Below are positions 36,297 through 45,747 of a stretch of DNA of 64,000 nt, one piece after another; the stretch's first letter is position 1, and each line of letters starts with the position of its first letter. Made by a program: the position numbers and the translations under genes. Source of the stretch: Colletotrichum lupini (taxonomy: Eukaryota > Ascomycota > Sordariomycetes > Glomerellales > Glomerellaceae); NCBI RefSeq assembly GCF_023278565.1, contig NC_064680.1, positions 2,604,001 to 2,668,000 on the forward strand, in the 5' to 3' direction. The notes beneath the pieces are model-generated. The model was given only the letters and a program-made list of their open reading frames with translations, had not been told where the DNA came from and did no database searches.

Positions 36297-37058
36297 GTAA
36301 TAGTCTATCCCCCCTTCGTGCAGAACCTGAGCGTGGAGTATATATATGCCTTCTTTCTTAGTACTTACCGAGCGCCTCCTGCCTCACGGGGCGTCCCAAA
36401 AGGGCAACATGTTTATATGCCCATTTGGGATCACGCCGTAAATCCAGGCGTTTGGAGATTGGTTCGTTCGATGGAGGTATCGAGTCAGGTTCTCCCTGTG
36501 CCGTTCTTTATAGTTTGTGCCCATGCCTCGAAGCCGCCAATTGTGGGGAGTATAGCTGGAGATCAACAGTTAATGCTTGCAGAATATCTTCTTCGACGTT
36601 CCGAATCAGATATCGAACAAACGGCATCTTCTGCTTGCAATTACCATGTAAGTATGGTAACGAAAATACACTTGGCCAGGTGAGCTAGGTTCTATGCCTT
36701 CCGGCGCTGACTGATATGTTGGCTTACCTCATCGTCCGCAACATCGACTGTCAGTATGATACGATGTTTCGTTTATCGATAAAGCTTCTGCAATCATGAA
36801 CCTTATACCCTGCGGCAGTCTAGTTGCCGCACTTGAATCCTCAGACTTCTTTCAATGAGCTTTCGAAATGGTATACTGCATCATGTCCAAAATTCTTAGA
36901 ATTGATCAAACTGATGACTCAATGTTGGAAGTTGCCACTTTGAACCATGAATAGGGCTATCATTTTAATTACATCTACCATCCAACATAATATTTATAGA
37001 ATGAAAGGCAAACTTGTCCATCGCTGTGCGAAAGTGGGTGTCTCCAAAACTAGCATTT
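36297..37058. other. Intergenic region, former upstream region of the P450
   Basis: Between the retrotransposon and the 3' end of the regulator gene. Since the transposon landed 98 bp upstream of the P450 start, this stretch is the displaced promoter region of that P450. It contains a 139-codon plus-strand frame that begins inside the LTR and resembles no family, so I do not call it a gene. Confidence 0.6.
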
Positions 37059-38680
37059 TCAGCCCATCGTGTTTGCCAGAACAGCAGCTTGCTTTATGCC
37101 CATCGACTTTCTGATACCTATTAGTTGCTCGACTGCCCAAGATCGTACATTTGGTACATTTAGTTCTTCTTGGGAGACGATGTGCAACGGCCAGATCATG
37201 GAAGGTGCTCCTAGGATAGTTGTTAGCTTCATTTGCATAGTGCAGGGATTTTCGATATGATGTTGGTACTGACGTGGGGTACCAGATAGACTGGGTGTAG
37301 ATGTACATATATCAGCAGAAAGACTGTGGATAACCGAGATGCTGTGGAACCGCATTATCTCTTTGAGTTCGTTGTTCTCGGAGCTCTGTTTGTCGACATG
37401 GTTGAGAATAATACGGTTTGTCACTATCGTCAACGACCGCCAGTTGTTCCAGACTTGTGCTCCCCAAACACTGTTATACACATGTTCTCTCCCGTTGAAG
37501 TTATTTTCTTTCTTGGATGCATCTGCTTCAATCTCGTGGAACTTCCGATCAGATTGCGAGGATTTTGACGCCCAGGCGTTGAGATCACTGTCAATGTCCA
37601 CCGCTATCCGGTAGATTGCGTTGGCGTCTGTTATTTGTTGTGTGTTCATGGCTGCAGAAAGGTTGACGAGCCTAAAGCCTAGTACTGCTAAGGACCCTGG
37701 ACGTAGACTATTGTACTGTGTTCCTCGGCGGCTGGCTTCGAATTGCATGGTTATCTCCACAAGGGCAGGGGGTACGGGAACACCTCGATGCATACAGGCT
37801 TGGAGCTGCGGGCAACCGGCTCAGTAGGGTCCGCTCAATGACTTTACGTTTGGACTTACAATTTGCTGTCTGAATTGTATGTAGAGCTGTATTCCAAGCT
37901 CTCTGGTGAATTGGCCCTTGCCGCGAAGGTGCAATAGGGCTGTTGCGCCCTCAATATGCGCCGTCCACGCATGGCTATCATTCCAGCTTTCGAACATTAT
38001 CGTCTGCTCAAGTTAGTCGTGGCTATTGAAGGAGAAGGGGTTTCAACCGTACAACAAATAGCCCAAGGAGAAGAATTGCCATGAGAGTTGTATCTGCTGT
38101 GGCTTGATCAGGGTCATACAGAGCCACATTAGTAGCTTTTAGTGCTTGTCCATACCGCTCCTTGGCCCGCAGCACTATTTTGGGGGCATTAGAGATATTT
38201 GAGATAGCAGCCATGCCGACTGCTTGGATGCTATGTCGGACTAGGTTGTTAGGAGATTCTTCGTGATATGTCTTGGCAAGCCATGATTGGTACGAGTCAC
38301 AGAACGGTGGTCCAGTAGTGGTGTAGTGGGTGAAGAAAAAGGTGGCCGCCCTATCTTCAATGTTGAGGCACAACGCGTAGTTGATTGGCAGATTCCTCGG
38401 CTTTGACGAGCTGCCAGCTTCACCTCCAATCTTCTTCCTGATTCGTTGGCGCTCGTCCCGAAAGACAAGGTCTGTCAAGTTCCGATAGCCGGGACAAGGC
38501 TTCTGTCCTTTCTCGCACTTGAGACATCCCGGTTTGCGTTGATCGCACTTTTTCCAAAGCATGTTAGAAGTAGAACTTACAAGCACAAGGAGGAGGTCAT
38601 CGGGTTTCAAAAACACGTGCCTTGACTTTGCGTTGACGGCATCGCTGGCAACCCTTACTCAGCGCGCCATAGTAAACCAT
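37059..38680 (-). CDS. Zn2Cys6 fungal-type transcription factor
   Basis: Four exons (38680-38621, 38547-38053, 38003-37860, 37805-37059) give 481 residues. The binuclear zinc cluster is at the N-terminus: cysteines 11, 14, 21, 28, 31 and 38 (GCQRCRQRKVK, then CDQRKPGCLKCEKGQKPC). Intron 1 falls between Lys20 and Cys21 and uses a GC donor (AAG then GCACGT) with a CTAAC branch site 18 nt before the AG; without splicing a stop follows soon after. The rest has the layout of fungal-specific regulators: an acidic-to-helical middle, HIEGATALLHLRG, and near the end SMIWPLHIVSQEEL and RSWAVEQL. It should bind CGG-type sites and act in the nucleus. It is divergent from the methyltransferase at 39336 with 655 bp between starts and is the obvious candidate local regulator of the cluster. 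It appears intact. Confidence 0.88.
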
Positions 38681-39335
38681 GCTGCGGTGAAGGACTTCGG
38701 CTCAAGAAGACAACTCCGGGTCCGGCTCCCGGGTCTAAGGTAAGGTAAGATGAGAGGGCCTCCAGGCATGCAAACACCCTTGTGTCAGCTTCGTCAACTA
38801 CCAACGAAAAGAGCGTTCCAGCCGAGGGGGTTGACTGAACTAAATGTCAGAAATTCCGTCGGCGGTTGCTGTCAGGCTCGATTTTCAAGGGGATCGGACA
38901 CGGACACGGGATTCTGAAGGATTCGAGACGGCTTACAAGCCACCAAAAGGTCATCGACCGGCAGCGGGTCGGCGGGGACAGCATCAGCTTCGCAGTCGTC
39001 GCCCTGATCGGGATTAGTGTGAGGTCTTTTGGGGTCGTTGATTGGCTCTGCTGTACTTGGTTATCCCTCTTTGGAAAGATGTTGGTGGGCCGTTCTCGGT
39101 AGCCTTTCGCCAATCATGGCAGACTTTGGTGCTCGTTCGTCAAACGCCCTCCTCAGATGTTGAGTTCGGCTTGAGCGCATGTGAGTTATAAAGATCAGGC
39201 TGGCCACATCAAATTTCCGCTGTTTATTTTGTGGAAAACACTGTCATATTATGTAGAAGCATATATAAACGTCTGATTCTATTTCTTTATAAATAATACC
39301 AGCTTTGGAGAATTCGCCACCAAAATTTAGAGACA
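38681..39335. promoter_or_regulatory. Divergent promoter between regulator and methyltransferase
   Basis: 655 bp between two divergent starts. A TATA-like TATATAAA lies at 39262-39269, 67 bp upstream of the methyltransferase ATG. The octamer GTCGGCGG occurs twice on the plus strand, at 38858-38865 and 38968-38975, 110 bp apart; CGG-containing sites are what Zn2Cys6 proteins bind, so these may be sites for the adjacent regulator (inference). Confidence 0.5.
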
Positions 39336-40301
39336 ATGGCCGACGTCGCAACCGTCCCAACTCCAGCCCCGGTTGAGAAAACCTTCCGTGCCTACACAAA
39401 GGAGCAAGGCGCTACTTACGCCAAAGGCAGGCTGGGCTACGACCAAAGGATCTACAACTACATTTACGACCACCACGTCTCAACAGGCGGCCAAACAGAC
39501 TCCCTTCTCGACATCGGCTGCGGCCCCGGCACCGTTGCCCGTGAGCTCAGCCCGCGCTTTACACGGACCATCGCCCTGGACCCGAGCGTGGGCATGATCG
39601 ACGCTGCCCGAGCCCTGGGCGGGGTCACATCGGCCCCGGAGCCGATCCGCTTCGAGGTCTCCACCGCGGAGGAGCTCGGGTCCAACCTCTCCCCGCCCGT
39701 CGCCGACGCCAGCGTCGACCTCATCACAGCCGCTACCGCGGCGCACTGGTTCGATATGCCCGGCTTCTGGGCTGCCGCTGCCCGCGTGCTCAAGCCGGGC
39801 GGTTCCGTCGCCATCTGGACGAGCAGCTCAAAGTACATTCACCCATCCATGCCCAACGCCGCGAGCATGCAGCAGATCCTACAAGATTTCCGTGACGAGT
39901 ATATCCAGCCGTACATGACTCCGGGTAACCTCATAGCGGAGAAGATGTACGAGACGCTACCGATGCCATGGGACCTCGAAACGCCGGTGGCGGAATTCGA
40001 AGAGAGCGCTTTCCTGCGCAAAGACTGGAACAAGGACGGCACAGTCGGACCAGACGGGGAGTTCTTCTTGGGTCAGCAGAAGCTGGGTCTAGATCACGTC
40101 GAAAAGTTCCTAGAGACGGTCAGCCCGGTGACGCGGTGGCGTGAGGCGCACCCCGATGATGTCGGAACGGATCGTGATGTAGTCAAGATGGCCGTTGGGA
40201 AAATCGCAAGTTTGCTCCACGAAGCAGGGATGGAGCCAGGGAAAGAAATCATCACCACTGGCGTTGCAGGGGCTCTAATCATGGTCAAAAAGAAGGAATA
40301 A
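39336..40301 (+). CDS. SAM-dependent methyltransferase (trans-aconitate methyltransferase/Crg1-like)
   Basis: One exon of 321 residues. Class I methyltransferase motifs are clear: motif I LLDIGCGPG at residues 57-65, an acidic residue after the second strand (IALDPS), and the segment TAATAAHWFDMPGF followed by RVLKPGGSVAIWTSS. The AHWFD signature and overall length match the yeast Tmt1/Crg1 group, which methylate small acids such as trans-aconitate or the toxin cantharidin. Here it may methylate a pathway product or a toxic compound; the substrate is unknown. GC-rich third positions, an intact frame and a TATA box suggest a working gene. It shares a divergent promoter with the Zn2Cys6 regulator. 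Confidence 0.88.
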   Translation: MADVATVPTPAPVEKTFRAYTKEQGATYAKGRLGYDQRIYNYIYDHHVSTGGQTDSLLDIGCGPGTVARELSPRFTRTIALDPSVGMIDAARALGGVTSAPEPIRFEVSTAEELGSNLSPPVADASVDLITAATAAHWFDMPGFWAAAARVLKPGGSVAIWTSSSKYIHPSMPNAASMQQILQDFRDEYIQPYMTPGNLIAEKMYETLPMPWDLETPVAEFEESAFLRKDWNKDGTVGPDGEFFLGQQKLGLDHVEKFLETVSPVTRWREAHPDDVGTDRDVVKMAVGKIASLLHEAGMEPGKEIITTGVAGALIMVKKKE

Positions 40302-40794
40302 AGCGGATTTGAGGAGGCGCGTAGAGGGTCCAGTCTCATCCAAGTCCGAGGTTCTGGGCCCGTCTGCGGGGCATGTGAATCATTGGTCAAATCGCGATGC
40401 GGCAAGCAGGCCATTCAGCGTTTACGCGGTTTACCTAAACCCCTGGATCGGTGGAGCAAACGGGCTTGTTTTCTCAAATGAGGGGGGCCAAACGTTTGGA
40501 TGACATTCGGTGATGCCAAGTGTTTGCTTGATTGTTTGTTTGCCGAATGATAGACAGCCGGCTCTTTGTTAATTGGCTGATTTGGGACTTGTGCGAGAGT
40601 GGATCTCTTTGGCTGCCCGATTTGGACGCTTTCGTGTTGGTTCCAACAAGCAGCATTCCTTCGGACGCTGAACCCGCTTGTACCGCTTCTAGAACTATTT
40701 AATCCTTCGATAATCATCCCGGACTTAGTCGGCGAAAGAGGAGTACTTATGCCCCTCCCATCAGGCTGGCGCGCCTCGCAAAAAAACAACAAAA
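40302..40794. other. Intergenic region, no gene seen
   Basis: Spacer between two plus-strand genes; only overlapping short frames on both strands. Confidence 0.45.
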
Positions 40795-41972
40795 ATGTTC
40801 TCCAACTTCCTTCCTGCACAAGCGCGCAGTTCTCGATCTCAAACTCCACTAGCAATCATGACCCAAAAGCCGAATGTGGGCTCCACCACATCTGCCGCCC
40901 GAAGAAGCGTCATGGCGATGGACACTGGCCGGATTGATTGGAAGGAGGCTTTTCTGTTCTTCTACTGGGATGCGAAGAAACTCCGCACTCGCCCCAAGGA
41001 GGGCCACATTATCGATAGGTTGATTGTCGAGTTCTTCCAGCAAACGAGGCCGTCCATGGCGGATGAGGGCCCTGTTCTCAATTGGGATATGACCCTATTC
41101 AGACTTATGAATGCGCTACGCAGACAGCTCGGTAGGCAGAATTCGGTGTTATTTTCGACATGTACTCCTGCTGACATACGGTAGGTTTTGACACAACATC
41201 CGAGGTCACTCCTTCAACATACCTTTTTCTCGGCCAAATCGATCCTCGGGACGCTTGGAACCGACCGCCGTTTGTAGACTGGGTGCGCCTGGAAACTGAA
41301 ACCCAACTTCTTTTCACCTACGCGAACAACACCATTACCCGCTTCCTCGATCACCTAGTCGTTGAAGCGTACGGGCGACAACACGCGCCATGGACGTTGT
41401 ACAACCCGTATCTCAAAACGTTCCAAGAAGCCCATGACATTGAAAATTGGAGCGTTCCATTACCATTCGGATATGCTGCTGAGATGCTCTCGCACATCTC
41501 ATGGCCAGAGGGTCCCCAGATCGCGGAAAGCGCTGGGCTAGTGCATTCCCAGAGCCACGAGATCCGTTTCGGCATCTCCGTCGGACCGACCCACCGCTCA
41601 GCCATACTTGCCTTCCCCACTGAAGAGCTAACGAACACACGGATAATGAATTTGACAAAGCGCTACTATACGGCTATGCTCCTCTGGGTGGGTGAGATGA
41701 TCACGGGAGGGGCTATTGAATCGCTCCCCGGCCTGCTGAATGACCAGTTCAAGGGCTGGTTGAAGGCGAATGACGACGAAGACAACGATGAGTCTCTGGC
41801 TGTGTCCAAGAGCCTTTGGGAAGCATACAGGAAGGTCGGCTTGCAACCATTGCATGGCGATGTGATCAGTGCCTCTAGCGGTTCATCGGGCCGCCCGTGG
41901 ACTGATGGAATCTCTGAAAGTTTTGTCGAGGCGAAGAAGCCGGCTAGGAGTAGTTACTTTCAAGCTAATTAG
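40795..41972 (+). CDS. Uncharacterised protein, two exons
   Basis: Exons 40795-41131 and 41185-41972 with a 53-nt GTAGGC...GGTAG intron (CTGAC branch) give 374 residues in one frame. I do not recognise the family. The N-terminal 45 residues are basic and serine-rich without a clear signal peptide; the rest is rich in aromatic residues (FLFFYWDAKKLR, APWTLYNPYL, RYYTAMLLWVGEM) and looks globular, with no strong membrane segment. The C-terminal 60 residues include an acidic patch (NDDEDNDES) and a polar tail. It lies between the methyltransferase (same strand) and a P450 (convergent, 355 bp away), so it may belong to the same pathway. An alternative start is the in-frame ATG 21 codons downstream. 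Confidence 0.7.
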
Positions 41973-42327
41973 CTGGGACGGTCCGTAATGTACATAATGC
42001 AGGTTCTTGTATATAGCTTCAAGCGGTGGCATGAAGAAAGCTCACAGGGGAAGTTCAGAGAAGGCAAGCACTGGAAACAACTACGAAGTAAGCCCTAAAG
42101 GACGCCCGTAATTACTTTTAAGAAAACTATTGAGTTTCATGCAGATGTCATCGAATTGTGAGTCTCGTTCTCTGCTGTGATTGAATTGAAGCGCATAACA
42201 TAGTCTACCTTAGTTAGTGTTACCGAGGTTATTTGTACAGATCAATCGATTAGTCGAGACTTGGAAGGAGGTAGTGCGTCATCCAAGATCTCAATATTGT
42301 GAGCTAGGGAATCTCTGCTCCCATATT
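41973..42327. other. Convergent 3' intergenic region
   Basis: Between the ends of two convergent genes; no feature seen. Confidence 0.45.
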
Positions 42328-44234
42328 TCAGTCCCGTATGACAGATTTCAAGTAAACATTCAATGGCCCCTTTTCCCACAGAGTATAAATCTTTTGAGTC
42401 TCCATCCAAGCCTTGCTCTCCTCCGCCAGAACCAGGTCAAAGCTCCAAAGCAATCTCGCTAGCATGATCCGCATCTCTACGTACGCGAGGCTATCATGCC
42501 ATATTAGCAGGTAGACAAAGTTGAGGAAACTCTGGAGGCACTCACTTTCGTCCCAAGCAACTTCGAGGTCCAATGTGGAACGGCTGTAACGCCTCTCTGC
42601 GATCAGAAGCATACTCCGGGTCACCCAGGAATCTCTCCGGGTGGAAGAGGAAGGGGTTCTTGAAGTTGGCCTCGTTGTGGTACATGGCCCACTGATGGAC
42701 GGCAACAGTCGTCTACGAAGGTGAGGGATCTCGCATTAGCTGGGATACTCCGACAAGAGAACGGAACGAACCCCCGGCCCCCCTCGGCAGAGGACAGCAT
42801 ATAACGAAAAACTCACCTTCTCTGGGAGAAACTCCCCGCGAATCATAGCTCCGCCTTCGGGCACCGTCCTGGGAAGACCAGTCGGCACAGGCGGATACAA
42901 CCGCAGCGCTTCATCCAGGCACGCGAGAATGTACGTCAGCTTATTCACAGACTTGAGATCGACGTCCGACTCCTTTTCAAACGTCGTTCTGACTTCGTTC
43001 ACCAGCTTCTGCATCTTTTCGGGGTTCTTCAAGAGGAGATACGTCACCCCCGAAAGCAGCGTCGCCGTAGTCTCGGAGCCCGCAATGATAATGATGCTCG
43101 CGTTGCCCTCGAGCTGTTGCAACGAAAGATTCTGCGTCCATGTTATCATCTGATACAAAATATGATGGGAAAGGAACTAGACTCACCCACTCCTCCCTCT
43201 TCTTCAACAGCCCCTCCATCAAGTCCGCCCTCGGCCCTTCCCTCTCCGCCAACGCAATCCTCCTCTTCAACTTATCCATCGTCATAGCCTGATGCTCAAG
43301 CCGCCTGTTCCTCATTGCCTTGGTCGACATCACCGCCGTGATGAACCGGCTCAGTACCGAAAAGTGGTTCGCCGTCTGCAGTGCGACGCCCAGCCGGATC
43401 ATTTGGAAGATCGTCCTCACCCAGGGATGTAGGTCCCCTCCCTCCAAACACCCAAACGGTTCCCCAAAGGCCAGGTCTCCGATGATGTCAAAGGTGCAGT
43501 AGTTGTACCAGAGCGTCAGGTTCACCGGCTCCCCGAGATCTGCCGTTCCCTTTTCACCAAGGTCCATCGCGGAAGAATCCCCGTCGCCCTCTTCATCTCG
43601 GTACGCCTTCTGAACCGGAACATCTGCTAACTCTCGCAGCTTAGCGATAAAGATGTCAACATACTTCATGATCACGGGCTGCTGATCCCTCAAACTCCGA
43701 TCGCTGAACCCGTGACTCAAAGTCCTCCTTAGCATAGCGTGTTCCGGGCCAGGTGCCGTGATGATATCCCTTGGCAGGTCCGCAATCGGCCTGTAAAACG
43801 TCTCCGACTTCTCAAACTCGAGCGGCGCCTGGCCGCCGCTTGCAACGCTCCCGGCACGGTGACCCATGATCTCCTTCCACGCTGCGGGGTCCGCGTACGC
43901 CAGCTCATCCGGGGCGATACGCACCACGTCGCCATACTTTCTGTGGAGGTCAAGCATGTCGAAAGAGAGAGTGCCGCACCAGAGCCGGTAGCAGAATGTT
44001 GCGCGGGTTGCGCGCATGAGGATTGGGCCGGGAAAGCGGCGGAGGGGGTGGAAGAAGAGGTTATAGATGATGTACGAGACGATGTAAAGTATGGTCTGTC
44101 CAGCGTCAGGAAAAGGAACTTGGAGAAAGCTCTTATTCTCGATAGAGTTACAAAGCTTGTCAATACAAGAGCACAATACTTACGAAGGCGAAGCCAAGGC
44201 ACGAAGCCTGGACCATGATGTTGATGATGGCCAT
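42328..44234 (-). CDS. Cytochrome P450 monooxygenase
   Basis: Five exons (44234-44184, 44095-43187, 43131-42817, 42712-42546, 42490-42328) with phase-compatible introns give 534 residues. The N-terminus is a membrane anchor (TILYIVSYIIYNLFF) followed by the proline-rich hinge RRFPGP. Diagnostic motifs are complete: I-helix AGSETT (337-342), K-helix EALR (394-397), HPERFLGD, and haem loop FHIGPRSCLGR with Cys477. Sequence style resembles the fungal P450 group that includes isotrichodermin C-15 hydroxylase, from recognition rather than a search. It should be an ER-bound oxygenase needing P450 reductase. No stop codons interrupt it, unlike the P450 at 26927. It marks the right end of the putative cluster. 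Confidence 0.88.
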
Positions 44235-44332
44235 GCTCCTAAAGCGGCACTTCGAATCAAGTCGGTTCAGGGCGGAAGATAGACACTTAAATTGAGAGCA
44301 GAGCAAATGATCCGTATACTTACGAGACAACC

Positions 44333-44681
44333 TCAGATATTAAAGCTTCCGGACGAGCAAAACTTCATGTAGACTTTCTCATTCGCAGCGCACCACCCAT
44401 CCATGAGCCCAACCAGCTCAGCCTGGATAAGTTCGTCATGCCGAGTACGAATCCCTGAACCGAAGCCATCGTGCAACGTTTCAATGGACGAGAATATCTT
44501 GGCCATAGCTTGAGAAATTATCGTGGTCCTGAAGAGCAAATCAGACGAAAAAAGGGGGCACGAACCTTGCCGCAGTCAACGTCGTGAGGGGTCCGGCAAG
44601 CGACCACACCACTGGGACCGGGGAGAGCTGTCTATTCCTGCCGGTTTGTTTCAGACGGTAGTCCCGGGTTGAAGTTGCCAT
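44333..44681 (-). CDS. Possible small gene or gene remnant upstream of the P450
   Basis: A model of two exons (44681-44566, 44528-44333) with a short 37-nt intron gives 103 residues, in part IETLHDGFGSGIRTRHDEL then GLMDGWCAANEKVYMKF. I do not recognise it. After KVYMKF the frame ends quickly, yet a shift by one base at a run of four T continues openly (ARPEALISEVVS) to a GTAAGT donor, so this may be a frameshifted remnant of a longer protein. It ends about 100 bp upstream of the P450 start on the same strand. Confidence 0.35.
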
Positions 44682-45747
44682 CGGCTTGTCTCTACAGTCC
44701 GAGATACGAGGGCTGGCGAATCGGTTGCCGTGCCGAACGAATGCGAACACGCAGAGAATCATGTCGTTGACGATGGCCGTTCAGATGCCAAGTACCCTCT
44801 CCGCGTCGCCAGCTTCTAGAGCCCAGTCACTTTGTAGTCACGGCGAAAATTATATAAGCGCGACTCACAATCATAGTGGAAGATGAAGGTTAAAGGACTA
44901 TGGGATAGACCTGAATGGGCCAAAGCCGTTGTGGCGAGGCAGATCACGCAACCTGGAAGGCTCCATGGTCTGCCTTTCCCTCAAATACGTTTGTGATGGG
45001 GTACACATATCCCAATAATTCAGCAAATTTTATCTTCGGACAGGCAATCAAGAGAAGCTATGTGACCTGCTCCAAGACCGGCGTACTTTTTGAAAGTCTT
45101 TCCAAAGGCTCTGGGTTCGATTCGCATATTTTCCCCCTCTTCATGTTTCTCCCACCTACCAGCAAAAGCAAACCTCCTACGTCCTTGGGCCCCTAGCTCC
45201 TTTAATCCTTCTCCATCACATGAACTCATTTAAGTAAGCGGTTTGTTCTTGAATATATGGATGCTCCTTATCTCCCTGATTCTCTTCACCTCGAGCCTTA
45301 TTGAACCCAAGGTGTCGTTTTAACGAGACCGATGTGCTACGTGGACCGTCTTTAGAGTCTCTCTCAAGCACTCTGTTCTGATGTACTTTCTCATCTCAAG
45401 ATCACGATTGCAATTCACAGCCTATTTTGGAACATGCAGAACCTTTCGCCTATGGCAGTCTGGGTAAATTAACGACATGGCTGGTGGACGGCACAGAAGC
45501 GTGCAAGTGATCGAGAATGCAATCATCAAAACTCCATGAAGAAAAGCGCAACAAGTACGATATCCTCTAGCTAAGTCACAAGCATAAAGCAACTTATGGC
45601 TAGGTCGGTAATCCTCAAGCCAACTCTGGCGCAATTTATCGCCTCCTCATTCTCACAATGAGCAACTTCCCTCCATGAGCTAGAACATAATTCAATGAGG
45701 AGACAACATATCAAAGCGACCGACCGCAAGTGACGACGGTCCAAACG
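44682..45747. other. Intergenic region, no gene seen
   Basis: Ordinary composition. Short frames at 44915-45196 and 45422-45634 have no recognisable features. Confidence 0.45.

Noticed and set aside
36264..36683. 139-codon plus-strand frame
   Set aside because: It starts inside the LTR, has no motif, and overlaps the displaced upstream region of a P450.
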